Below are positions 9,315 through 17,521 of a stretch of DNA of 64,000 bases, in pieces; position 1 is the first letter of the stretch; each line of letters starts with the position of its first letter. The stretch is from Streptomyces meridianus (GTDB taxonomy: Bacteria > Actinomycetota > Actinomycetes > Streptomycetales > Streptomycetaceae), in assembly GCF_023703325.1 (NCBI RefSeq), contig NZ_JAMQGM010000029.1:144657-208656 (forward strand), read 5' to 3'. The position numbers and the translations under genes are program-made. The notes beneath the pieces were generated by a model. It had not been told where the DNA came from, searched no databases, and saw only the letters and a program-made list of their open reading frames with translations.

Positions 9315-9328
9315 GTTTCACGTGAAAC
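9315..9328. other. parS site (ParB-binding) across the cydCD start codon
   Basis: GTTTCACGTGAAAC is an exact match to the 14-bp Streptomyces parS palindrome, and the surrounding TGTTTCACGTGAAACC matches 15 of 16 bases of the general bacterial parS. Streptomyces carries about twenty or more parS sites clustered around oriC, where ParB loads to segregate chromosomes in sporulating hyphae. The GTG start codon of cydCD (9322-9324) lies at the centre of the palindrome. Confidence 0.88.
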
Positions 9329-12300
9329 CCGTCGATCCGCGCCTGTGGCGTCATGCCCGGGCCACGCGTGTCTTCCTCGCGGCTGCCGTGGGGCTCGGAC
9401 TGGCCGGCGCGCTGTTGATCACCGCGCAGGCCGTCCTGATAGCCGACGTGGTGACCGGGGCCTTCCGGGACGGCGCACCGGCCGCAAGCCTCCGGGGCGC
9501 CCTGCTGTTGCTCGCGGCAGTGGCGGCGGGCCGCGCTCTCGTCGCCTGGCTGACCGAACTCTCCGCTCACCGGGCGAGTGCCTCCGCCAAGTCCGCCCTG
9601 CGGATGCGGCTGCTCGAGCACGCCGTCCGGCTCGGCCCCCTGCGGATCGGCGAACGCCGCGGCGGGGAACTCGCCACCCTGGTCACCCGCGGCATCGACG
9701 CCCTGGACGACTACTTCGCGCGCTATCTGCCGCAGCTCGGGCTCGCGGTGGTCGTGCCGGTCGTGGTGCTGGTGCCTGTCGTCGGGGCGGACTGGGTCTC
9801 GGCGGCGGTCATCGTGGTGACGCTGCCCCTGATCCCGCTCTTCATGGCGCTCGTCGGCCGGGCCACCCAGGCGCGGATGGACCGTCAGTGGACGGTTCTC
9901 TCCCGGCTCTCCGGCCACTTCCTCGACGTGGTGTCGGGACTGGCGACCCTCAAGGTCTTCGGGCGTGCCAAGGCGCAGAACGAGGCGGTCCGCCGGATCA
10001 CGGGCGACTACCGGCGCGCCACGATGCGGACCCTGCGCATCGCCTTCCTGTCCTCCTTGGTGCTGGAGCTGCTGTCGACACTGTCCGTCGCCCTGGTGGC
10101 GGTGGGCATCGGGATGCGGCTCGTGCACGGGGACCTGGATCTGCACACCGCTCTGATCGTGCTTGTCCTGGCCCCGGAGGCCTATCTGCCACTGCGTCAG
10201 GTGGGTGCGCAGTACCACGCCGCGGCCGAGGGAATGGCCGCGGCCGAGGAGGTCTTCGCGGTCCTGGAAACCGGCCTCCCGGCGGACGGCACGGCCCCGG
10301 CCCCGGACGCCCGCTCGGCAGCGCTGCACGTCGAGGGCCTGGTCGTACGGCACCCCGGACGCTCCGCGCCCGCACTGCCGGAGACGACGTTCACCGTCCG
10401 TCCCGGGGAGACCGTCGCCATCAGCGGGCCCAGCGGCTGCGGCAAGTCGACGCTGCTGCGGACCGTGCTCGGTTTCTGCGAGCCCGCACACGGGCGAGTC
10501 CGGTTCGGCGCCGCGGAAGTGGCGGCCGCGCCCGCCGGCCGGTCGCCGGCCGCCGGCTCCGGCAGTCCCGGCTCCGCCACGGAACCGGAGGGGTGCGGGC
10601 CGGCGCAGCGTGTGTCGCGGGAGAGCCTGCACCGGCAGATCGCCTGGGTCCCGCAGCAACCGCACCTGTTCGCCGGAACCATCGCCGACAACGTCCGCGC
10701 GGCGCGACCGGGAGCGGACGACGGGCACGTCGCCCGAGCCCTGCGGGACGCGGGCGCCGGCGAGTTCGTCCGGGAACTCCCGGACGGCAGCGCCACTGTG
10801 CTCGGCGAGGACGGGCACGGCCTGTCCGCCGGGCAGCGCCGGCGCATCGCGCTCGCCCGGGCGTTCCTCGCCGATCGTCCCCTGCTGCTGCTCGACGAGC
10901 CGACGGCGGGACTCGACGGCGGCACCGAGGCCGAGGTCGTCGAGGCGGTGCGCCGCCTGGCCCGAGGCCGGACAGTCCTCCTGGTCGCGCACCGGCCGGC
11001 ACTGCTCGCCGTGGCGGACCGGGTGGTCCGCATCGCCCCGGACACCGCAGCACCCGATGCGCGGCCGGCGGCCGCGGGAACCGCCCCGGCAGCCGGCGAA
11101 CCGGGCCCGGCGTACGCACCCGATGCGCCCGGTTCGTCCGGGCCCGCGGACGGGCCCGGACCGGACGCCCGTCGATCGCCGTCCCCCGCCACCCCTCCCG
11201 GACGGACGGTCCCGGCGCTGCGCCGGGTGCGTCGTGGGGCCCGGAGCCGACGCGGCAGGTTCCTCACGGCTCTCCTCCTCGGCGCCCTCGCGACGGGCAG
11301 TGCGGTGGGGCTGGCGGCGGTCTCCGGCTGGCTGATCTCCCGCGCCTCGCAGCAGCCCCCGGTGCTGTACCTGATGGTGGCGGTCACCGCCACCAGGGCC
11401 TTCGGCATCGGCCGAGCGGCCTTCCGGTACGCGGAGCGCCTCGTGTCGCACGACGCGGTCTTCCGGATGCTCGCCGACCTCAGGGCGGCCGTCCACCGCC
11501 GGCTGGAACGTCTCGCCCCCGCCGGTCTCGGCCGGACGCGGCGTGGTGACCTGCTGTCCCGGCTCGTCGCCGATGTCGACTCGCTCCAGGACTACTTCCT
11601 GCGCGGGCTCCTGCCGGCCGGCACCGCCGTGCTGGTGTCCGCAGCCGCCGCGGGGTTCACCTCCTGGCTGCTGCCCGAGGCGGGCGCCCTGCTGGCGGCC
11701 GGGCTGCTCGCCGCCGGGGCCGGCGTCCCGCTGCTCACCGGCGCGCTCGCCCGGCGCACCCAGCGGCAGCTCGCGCCCGCCCGGGGCGAACTGGCCGCGC
11801 GCGTGCTCGATCTGCTGGCCGGGGCGGCCGAGCTGACCGTCGCCGGTGCGCTCGGCCGTCGCCTCGACGGGATCCGAAGCGCCGACCGGCGGCTGACGGG
11901 GATCGCTGCCCGGTCGTCCGCCGCTGCCGGAGCGGGCGCCGGACTCACCGCCCTGATCTGCGGGCTCACCGTCACGGGCACGGCCTGGGCCGGGGCCCGG
12001 GCCGTGGCGGACGGGCGGCTGCCCGGGGTGGCGCTCGCCGTCGTCGTCCTCCTCCCGCTCGCCGCCTTCGAAGCCGTCGCCGGGCTTCCCGCGGCCGCCA
12101 CCCACCGGCAGCGTGCCCGGCGTGCCGCCGAGCGCATCCACGAGATCGTCGACGCCCCCGATCCCGTACGGGAACCCGCCTCACCGGCGCCCGTCCCGGA
12201 GAACCCCTTCCCGTTCGTGCTGCGCGATCTGACCACCCGTCATCCCGGCAGTCCCCGGCCGGCCCTCCACGGCCTCGACCTGGAGATCAACCGTGGCCGG

Positions 12301-12957
12301 CGGATCGCCGTAGTGGGCCCCTCGGGGTCGGGCAAGACCACGCTCGCCCACGTTCTGCTGCGGTTCCTGGACCCGGAGTCCGGCACATACACCCTGGCCG
12401 GGCGGGACGCCACCGCATGCGACGGGGACGACGTACGGCGGTCCGTCGGTCTCTGCGCCCAGGACGCGCACGTCTTCGACAGCTCACTGCGGGAGAACCT
12501 GCGCCTGGCCCGTCCCGGCGCGAGCGATGCACGGCTGCGCGAGGCGCTGGCCGGCGCCCGACTGCTGGACTGGGTGGACGGCCTGCCCCGCGGACTGGAC
12601 ACCCTCGTCGGCGAGCACGGCGCCCGGCTGTCGGGCGGACAGCGGCAACGCCTGGCGCTGGCCCGCGCGCTGCTCGCCGGTTTTCCGGTGCTGCTGCTGG
12701 ACGAACCGGCCGAGCACCTGGACGTGCCGACCGCGGACGCCCTCACCGCCGACCTGCTCGACGCCACCGAGGGCCGCACCACCGTTCTGATCACCCACCG
12801 GCTCGCCGGCCTGGAGGCCGTGGACGAGGTCGTCGTCCTGGACCGGGGACGGGTGGTGCAGCGGGGGACGTACGACCTGCTGGCCGTGGTGCCCGGCCCG
12901 TTCCGCAGCATGCTGGAGCTGGAGCTGGAGCGGAGCGCCGAGACCGCCCGAGCCTGA
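9322..12957 (+). CDS. cydCD: Thiol reductant ABC exporter, fused CydD-CydC
   Basis: A 1211-residue fusion of two ABC half-transporters. In bacteria with separate genes, CydD and CydC export cysteine/glutathione and are needed to assemble cytochrome bd. The N-terminal half (CydD-like) has six membrane segments, a Walker A SGPSGCGKST near residue 370 and a Walker B LLLLDEPTAGLDGG. A proline/alanine-rich linker of about 60 residues follows, then the CydC-like half with Walker A VGPSGSGKTT near residue 998, signature LSGGQRQRLALARALL and LLLLDEPAEHLD. Fused cydCD is normal in Streptomyces. The first ABC domain contains a low-complexity Ala/Gly/Pro insertion (about residues 395-430). GTG at 9322 follows GGCGGAGGGG and lies inside the parS palindrome. 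Confidence 0.95.
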   Translation: MKPVDPRLWRHARATRVFLAAAVGLGLAGALLITAQAVLIADVVTGAFRDGAPAASLRGALLLLAAVAAGRALVAWLTELSAHRASASAKSALRMRLLEHAVRLGPLRIGERRGGELATLVTRGIDALDDYFARYLPQLGLAVVVPVVVLVPVVGADWVSAAVIVVTLPLIPLFMALVGRATQARMDRQWTVLSRLSGHFLDVVSGLATLKVFGRAKAQNEAVRRITGDYRRATMRTLRIAFLSSLVLELLSTLSVALVAVGIGMRLVHGDLDLHTALIVLVLAPEAYLPLRQVGAQYHAAAEGMAAAEEVFAVLETGLPADGTAPAPDARSAALHVEGLVVRHPGRSAPALPETTFTVRPGETVAISGPSGCGKSTLLRTVLGFCEPAHGRVRFGAAEVAAAPAGRSPAAGSGSPGSATEPEGCGPAQRVSRESLHRQIAWVPQQPHLFAGTIADNVRAARPGADDGHVARALRDAGAGEFVRELPDGSATVLGEDGHGLSAGQRRRIALARAFLADRPLLLLDEPTAGLDGGTEAEVVEAVRRLARGRTVLLVAHRPALLAVADRVVRIAPDTAAPDARPAAAGTAPAAGEPGPAYAPDAPGSSGPADGPGPDARRSPSPATPPGRTVPALRRVRRGARSRRGRFLTALLLGALATGSAVGLAAVSGWLISRASQQPPVLYLMVAVTATRAFGIGRAAFRYAERLVSHDAVFRMLADLRAAVHRRLERLAPAGLGRTRRGDLLSRLVADVDSLQDYFLRGLLPAGTAVLVSAAAAGFTSWLLPEAGALLAAGLLAAGAGVPLLTGALARRTQRQLAPARGELAARVLDLLAGAAELTVAGALGRRLDGIRSADRRLTGIAARSSAAAGAGAGLTALICGLTVTGTAWAGARAVADGRLPGVALAVVVLLPLAAFEAVAGLPAAATHRQRARRAAERIHEIVDAPDPVREPASPAPVPENPFPFVLRDLTTRHPGSPRPALHGLDLEINRGRRIAVVGPSGSGKTTLAHVLLRFLDPESGTYTLAGRDATACDGDDVRRSVGLCAQDAHVFDSSLRENLRLARPGASDARLREALAGARLLDWVDGLPRGLDTLVGEHGARLSGGQRQRLALARALLAGFPVLLLDEPAEHLDVPTADALTADLLDATEGRTTVLITHRLAGLEAVDEVVVLDRGRVVQRGTYDLLAVVPGPFRSMLELELERSAETARA

Positions 12958-13002
12958 AATTCCTGACTTTCCGTGGCGAAGCGGACTGAATAGGCTCGAT
13001 GC

Positions 13003-14790
13003 ATGTCGGCGACAGCGGAGTCCCCACGGGCCTCCTCCCCCGCCCCTGCCCGGACCGGCCGCCACCCGCCCGGAACCGGCGACATGGCCCGGAGCCTCGA
13101 GGAACTGCCCGAGGAGCTCGCCGTCCACCTCCCCCGGCTGCTGGAGGCCATGGTCTCGGTCGGCTCGGGGCTGCAGCTCCACAACACCCTGGACCGCATC
13201 GTCGAGACGGCCGCCGGGCTCACGGGCGCGCGGTACGCCGTCATCGGTGTCATCAACGACCGCGGGGACGCCCTCGCCGACCTGGTCAGTCACGGTCTGT
13301 CGGAGGCGGAGCGGGACCGGATCGCGGCGCTGCCCGACAGCGAGACCGGCATCCTCAAGGTGCTCGTCACGGATCCGGCGCCGCTCATGCTGGCCGATCT
13401 CGGCGCCGACGCCCGCCGTTCCACCGATTTCCCCCCGCGCAGCGCGCTGCTGGGCGACTTCCTCGGCGTTCCGGTCCGGGTCGGGGAGGAACTGTTCGGC
13501 AGCCTCTACCTGGCGGAGAAGCAGGACGGCGGGGAGTTCAGCGTCTTCGACCTGCACATGATGAACGTGCTGGCGACGGAGGCCGGCATCCAGATCGGCA
13601 ACGCCCGGCTCTACGAGGAGGCCCGGCAGCGGGGCCGCTGGATCGACGGTGCGGCGGCCCTCACCACCGCTCTGCTCTCCGGGGCCGGCGGCGACGCCCG
13701 CGCGGACGACGCCCTCGCGGTCGTCGCCGAACAGGGACGCCGGCTGGCCGAGGCGGTCGCGGGCATCGTGCTGCTCCCGGCCGAGCAGGGCGGCCTGGAG
13801 GTCGTGCAGGTCTCCTCCGGTATGCCCGAGGCGCTGGAGGGGCTGGGGTCGGTCGTGGCGCCCTCCGGCCCGGTGTACGGACGACTGCTGGAGGGCAGGC
13901 CGGTCTTCGTGGACGACGCGGCCACCGATCCGCGCATGGTCGCCCCGCTGGCCGCGCCGTACGGGCCGAGCATGATGCTGCCGCTGCAGAGCGACGGCCG
14001 GGTGCTGGGCACCCTGGTGTTGCCGAGGCTGCGGGGCGCCCGCGGCTTCACGGAGACGGAACGCACGCTCGCCGTGCAGTTCGCGGCCCAGGCCGCTCTG
14101 GCGCTGCTCCTGGCGGAGGCGCAGCGCGACCGGGAGCGCCTGGCGGTCTACGAGGACCGCGACCGCATCGCCCGTGACCTGCACGATCTCGTCATCCAGC
14201 GGCTCTTCGCCACCGGGATGATGCTCGAGGGGGCGCAGCGGAAGGCGATCATCCCGGAGGTGCGGGACGGGATCTCCCGGGCCGTGGACGAGATGGACGT
14301 GACGATCCAGGAGATCCGGACCGCGATCTTCGCGTTGCAACAGGGGCCGGCGGAAGCGCCCTCGGGGCTGCGCACCCGGGTCGAGCGGGAGGTCAACGCG
14401 GTGTCGGTGCTGCTGGGGTTCCGGCCGTCAGTCCGGTTCACCGGCCCGGTGGACCATCTGGTGGGTGAGCAGACCGCCAGGCACCTTCTCGCGGCCCTGC
14501 GTGAGGCGCTGTCCAACGCCTTCCGCCACGCCGGTGCGAGCCGGGTCGAGGTGGTGGTGGACGCCACCGTGAAGCTGCCGGACGGGACCGACGGCGTGCG
14601 CCTGACCGTGGCCGACGACGGCGTCGGCCTCCAGGCGACCGGACGGCGGAGCGGACTGCGGAACCTGGAGGTCCGGGCCGAGTCGCTGGGCGGCTCCAGC
14701 CGGCACGGGCCGGGCATCGGCGAGAACGGCAAGGGCACCCGAGTGACCTGGGAGGCACCGCTGCGCGGCCGCGACCGGCAGGACCGGTGA
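13003..14790 (+). CDS. GAF-GAF sensor histidine kinase (DevS/DosS-like)
   Basis: A 595-residue cytoplasmic sensor kinase with two predicted GAF domains (about residues 50-200 and 215-375), a HisKA_3 dimerisation helix with phospho-acceptor His394 in RIARDLHDLVIQRLF, and a HATPase domain with the N-box ALREALSNAFRHAG and the glycine box VADDGVGL. This is the arrangement of the mycobacterial DevS/DosS oxygen and redox sensors, in which the first GAF binds haem. No response regulator is adjacent, so it may act as an orphan kinase on a NarL-type regulator elsewhere. It starts 45 bases after cydCD and may be read through from the cyd operon, which fits a respiratory or hypoxia signal. Confidence 0.88.
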   Translation: MSATAESPRASSPAPARTGRHPPGTGDMARSLEELPEELAVHLPRLLEAMVSVGSGLQLHNTLDRIVETAAGLTGARYAVIGVINDRGDALADLVSHGLSEAERDRIAALPDSETGILKVLVTDPAPLMLADLGADARRSTDFPPRSALLGDFLGVPVRVGEELFGSLYLAEKQDGGEFSVFDLHMMNVLATEAGIQIGNARLYEEARQRGRWIDGAAALTTALLSGAGGDARADDALAVVAEQGRRLAEAVAGIVLLPAEQGGLEVVQVSSGMPEALEGLGSVVAPSGPVYGRLLEGRPVFVDDAATDPRMVAPLAAPYGPSMMLPLQSDGRVLGTLVLPRLRGARGFTETERTLAVQFAAQAALALLLAEAQRDRERLAVYEDRDRIARDLHDLVIQRLFATGMMLEGAQRKAIIPEVRDGISRAVDEMDVTIQEIRTAIFALQQGPAEAPSGLRTRVEREVNAVSVLLGFRPSVRFTGPVDHLVGEQTARHLLAALREALSNAFRHAGASRVEVVVDATVKLPDGTDGVRLTVADDGVGLQATGRRSGLRNLEVRAESLGGSSRHGPGIGENGKGTRVTWEAPLRGRDRQDR

Positions 14791-14841
14791 CCGGGGCGCA
14801 GCCCGTCGGGGCCGGTGACCGTTCAGGGACGGACCGGCGCG

Positions 14842-15765
14842 TCAGACCTGTTCGGCGAGGATCCGCTCGATCATCGCGGCCACGCCGTCCTCGTTGTTCG
14901 CGTGCGTGATGCCCGAGGTCGCGGCGAGCACGTCGGGATGGGCGTTGGCCATCGCGTACGAGCGCCCCGCCCAGGTCAGCATCTCCAGATCGTTGGGCAT
15001 GTCGCCGAACGCCATGACCTCGGCGGGGGCGATGCCGCGCTCGGCGCAGCAGCGGGCGAGGGTGGCGGCCTTGCTGACCCCGAGGCCGCTGATCTCCAGC
15101 AGGGCGGTGGGACTGGAGCGGGTGAAGGAGGCGTGCATGCCGGCGGACGCGCACCCCAGGCTGAGGAAGGCGTCCGGTGGGAGCTGCGGGTGGTGGGCCA
15201 GCAGTTTGAGGATCTGCTGGCCGGCACGCTCGGCGTGCTCGGCGAGGAGTTCCTCGGCGGGGGCGATGGTCGCCGCGGGATCGAGGTGGAAGGGCGGGTA
15301 ACCGGGTTCGTAGTGGATGCCGCCGGTGAACTCGACGGCGAAGGTCGTCGCCGGTTCGGCGGCGCGCAGCGCCTTCACCACGGCATGGGCGTTCTCCCGT
15401 TCCAGCGCACGGACCTCGACGATCCGGCCGCCGCTGTGCAGGTCGACGACTGCTGCGCCGTTGGCGCAGATGGCCAGGCCGTGGCCGTGGACGTGGTCGC
15501 TGACGACGTCCATCCAGCGGGCGGGCCGGCCTGTGACGAAGAAGACCTCGATGCCGGCCCGCTCGGCGGCGGCGAGGGCGTCGACGGTGCGTTCGGAGAC
15601 GGTCTTGTCGTCGCGCAGCAGTGTGCCGTCGAGGTCGGTCGCGATCAGCCGCACCGGCCGCGGCACGGCGGGCGGTGCCACCGTCTGCGCGGTCCCGTCG
15701 GGTGCGGTGTCGGTCTGCGGTCCGGGCCGTCCGAAAGCTGGAGTCACCACTTCATCTTCGCTCAT
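14842..15765 (-). CDS. Cof-type HAD-superfamily phosphatase
   Basis: A 307-residue haloacid-dehalogenase-fold hydrolase of the Cof/C2B group, which usually removes phosphate from sugar phosphates or small metabolites. Motif I is ATDLDGTLLRDD (nucleophile Asp), motif II FVTGRPAR, and motifs III/IV are GVSKAATLAR and AFGDMPNDLEML. The first 40 residues are a hydrophilic leader before motif I, so the start is uncertain: ATG at 15765 is the first good candidate, although no clear ribosome site is seen. A paralogue of the same type occurs at 24500-25333. It is convergent with the upstream sensor kinase. Confidence 0.85.
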   Translation of the reverse strand: MSEDEVVTPAFGRPGPQTDTAPDGTAQTVAPPAVPRPVRLIATDLDGTLLRDDKTVSERTVDALAAAERAGIEVFFVTGRPARWMDVVSDHVHGHGLAICANGAAVVDLHSGGRIVEVRALERENAHAVVKALRAAEPATTFAVEFTGGIHYEPGYPPFHLDPAATIAPAEELLAEHAERAGQQILKLLAHHPQLPPDAFLSLGCASAGMHASFTRSSPTALLEISGLGVSKAATLARCCAERGIAPAEVMAFGDMPNDLEMLTWAGRSYAMANAHPDVLAATSGITHANNEDGVAAMIERILAEQV

Positions 15766-15946
15766 CCGGTGGCACGTACGTGCGATTGCCGTCGAAAAAC
15801 GCCGGTGACCAGCGTGGTTCGTGCGCCGGATGAGGTGGCTGGGCCGCGTGGGGCCAAAGGCGCGGGTGTCGACGGACACCGGGCCGGTACCGCCCCACGG
15901 GCCGATCTCCGCAGGCCCGCCGGGCCCCACCCCGCAGGCTCGGCGC

Positions 15947-16207
15947 ATGGCGACCTCTGCGCGACTGAGCACCGTGATCCTACCCATATCCCGCTGGAAC
16001 GACGGGGAACGTGAGGTGTGGCAGCGGGCGGAGGAACTCGGCTTCCACACGGCGTACACCTACGACCACCTCTCGTGGCGGACCTTCCGCGACGGCCCGT
16101 GGTTCGACGCGCTGCCGACGCTGACCGCGGCGGCGTCCGCGACCTCGCGGATGCGGCTGGGGACCCTCGTCACGTCGGTCAAGCCTCGTTCGCTCATCGC
16201 GCGCTGA
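15947..16207 (+). pseudogene. 5' fragment of a luciferase-like monooxygenase gene (partial duplicate)
   Basis: This 86-residue frame reproduces the N-terminal part (about 70 residues) of the intact monooxygenase at 17522-18418. The two copies share 216 bases with five mismatches (15961-16176 against 17524-17739). After the shared part the frame runs into unrelated sequence and stops within 11 codons. It keeps ATG at 15947, which is preceded by sequence unlike that before the full copy. It is almost certainly a non-functional remnant of a duplication that flanks the vapBC insertion. Confidence 0.85.
15961..16176 (+). repeat. 216-bp direct repeat, copy 1
   Basis: It is 97.7 percent identical (211 of 216) to 17524-17739. 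Mismatches are at copy-1 positions 15982, 15990, 16008, 16107 and 16169. The two copies are in direct orientation, 1563 bases apart, and bracket a vapBC module plus two gene relics. Confidence 0.95.
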
Positions 16208-16257
16208 ACTGCGGAAACAGGGGAGGAGTGCACGAAGGGCAGACGTGGATGAGGTCG

Positions 16258-16650
16258 TTAGATCGGCTCGACGGCGATGCGAGGAAGGCACAGGCGGCGC
16301 AGGTCGTCCGTGTCGCTCGTAATGACGGTGACGTCGCCGTGCTCCGTATGAGTCGTGGCGGCAAGCATCGCATCGATGGCGTACTTGTGACCGTGCAGGC
16401 TTTCCGCGGCGAGCAGTCTGCTCGCCGCACGTGCGATCTCCTCCGTGACGGGGCGCACCTTGGCCAGGGAAACGGCATGGTCGAACGCCGCCTGCGGCAC
16501 GTTCGGGTCGCGTGCCTCCACCAGCGTGGCAGCGCTCGTCACGACGAGCAGGTCCAGTCTGCGGGCGACGTCCAGCCATACGGTCATGTCACGGTGGCGA
16601 CGGGAGAGCTTGGAGAGGGCCTCGCTGTCGAGAACGAGAGTCCCGCTCAT
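16258..16650 (-). CDS. VapC-like PIN-domain ribonuclease toxin
   Basis: A 130-residue PIN-domain protein, the toxin half of a type II toxin-antitoxin pair that cleaves RNA (often tRNA or rRNA). The acidic metal-binding set is visible: Asp8 in LVLDSEALSKL, Glu45 in LVEARDP, Asp93 in KYAIDAMLA and Asp113 in VITSDTDDL. The ATG overlaps the antitoxin stop by four bases (ATGA), the usual translational coupling of vapBC. It is the only complete cassette inside the duplicated-monooxygenase scar and so was probably brought in by transfer. Confidence 0.88.
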   Translation of the reverse strand: MSGTLVLDSEALSKLSRRHRDMTVWLDVARRLDLLVVTSAATLVEARDPNVPQAAFDHAVSLAKVRPVTEEIARAASRLLAAESLHGHKYAIDAMLAATTHTEHGDVTVITSDTDDLRRLCLPRIAVEPI

Positions 16651-16928
16651 GCGGCGTCCGCCGGAGCGGACTCACCGCGGTGGGCGGCGTGGTGGGCGCG
16701 GATGCGCTCGGCCTTGTCCGACACCTCGGCAGGGTCGACAGGACCGTGTTCCGCTTCAGCGGCGGCGATGTACTCGTCGATGGCCTCGCGCTGGAGTTGC
16801 CGCTGTACGGCCTCCTCGATGTAAGAGGAGACGCCTTGTTTGCCGGCGCGTGCGCGGATCGCCTCCAGGGTCTCGGCGCGCAGGGAGACGCTGGTGACTC
16901 GAGTCTTGCCGGGGCGGGGTGTGTCCAT
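16647..16928 (-). CDS. VapB-like antitoxin
   Basis: A 93-residue putative antitoxin encoded just upstream of the PIN toxin and overlapping it by four bases. The first half (about residues 8-50) has the pattern of a ribbon-helix-helix DNA-binding domain (RVTSVSLRAETLEAIRARAG). The charged C-terminal part would bind and block the toxin. ATG at 16928 is preferred over an in-frame ATG at 16946 because the latter lies within the palindrome at 16939-16952, the likely autoregulatory operator. Confidence 0.8.
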   Translation of the reverse strand: MDTPRPGKTRVTSVSLRAETLEAIRARAGKQGVSSYIEEAVQRQLQREAIDEYIAAAEAEHGPVDPAEVSDKAERIRAHHAAHRGESAPADAA

Positions 16929-16938
16929 AGCAAGAGTG

Positions 16939-16952
16939 TAGTACATGTCCTA
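16939..16952. promoter_or_regulatory. Putative vapBC operator
   Basis: The 14-mer TAGTACATGTCCTA is an inverted repeat except for one symmetric pair of positions and sits 11 bases upstream of the antitoxin ATG. VapB-type ribbon-helix-helix proteins repress their own promoter through such sites. This is inferred from position and symmetry only. Confidence 0.45.
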
Positions 16953-17249
16953 TTAATTCGCTGGCGCTCCTCGGTGACTACCGGCGGCCGGCGGCAAGCC
17001 TGCTGAGGCGGTCGCCGATGCGGTCAAGTCCTTCCGTCCGGCGACGAACCGGTCCACCACCGTCGAGCCGTCCGGCAGGCGGTACCGCAGGATGAAGTGG
17101 TCGGTGATCCGGATCGCCTCACCCTCGTCCAACTGCCGTGCAGGCCCGGCGGCCTCCAGCAGGAGGGGCGTCAACCACCGGTCGGAGCGGGCGCTCTGAG
17201 CGAAGGCGACCAGCTCGCCCTTCAGCTCGGCGCTGCGCTCGATGAGTGA
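16953..17249 (-). pseudogene. Fragment of an uncharacterised gene
   Basis: An open frame of about 98 codons reads as coding (for example GEAIRITDHFILRYRLPDG and STVVDRFVAG) but has no normal start: the only start-type codon is a TTG at 17174, in mid-homology. The text resembles, from memory, small conserved Streptomyces proteins of unknown function that continue beyond the FVA segment. Here the end diverges into an Ala/Ser-rich run and stops. The 5' part overlaps the end of the next fragment in another frame. It is probably a relic cut at both ends. Confidence 0.4.
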
Positions 17250-17386
17250 ACGACGCCGCGCACCGTCACCTCGACACCGAGAACCACGGTGGTGAAGGGC
17301 ACATCGAGATGCTCCTCGAGCATGGTGAACAGACCGGTCCGCTGCTCGTCCTCGCCATAGGCGTCCACCGTTGCCTCTTCGATCAT
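17222..17386 (-). pseudogene. Truncated CcbP-like calcium-binding protein fragment
   Basis: A 54-residue frame starts at ATG with the segment MIEEATVDAYGEDEQRTGLF followed by LEEHLDVPFTTVVLGVEV. This resembles the N-terminus of CcbP-type acidic calcium-binding proteins, which are usually 100 residues or more. After VTVRG the frame runs into unrelated residues and stops, so only the first 45 residues are preserved. It abuts the fragment at 16953-17249 in another frame, as if two truncated genes had been joined. Confidence 0.5.
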
Positions 17387-17521
17387 GGCCTCAAGCCCCG
17401 GTCCTACCCAGCGTGCCCATGACGCCACGGTAGCGGCCCCCACCGCGACGCCGGCGTGGCTTCCCGGACCGGCTCCATCGGGGCATCCGTGGCGGTGGGA
17501 AGCCCGCGTATCGTCGGGGAC

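Noticed and set aside
8092..12141. 1349-codon minus-strand open frame across cydA-cydCD
   Set aside because: Low-complexity Gly/Arg/Glu text antisense to well-supported genes.
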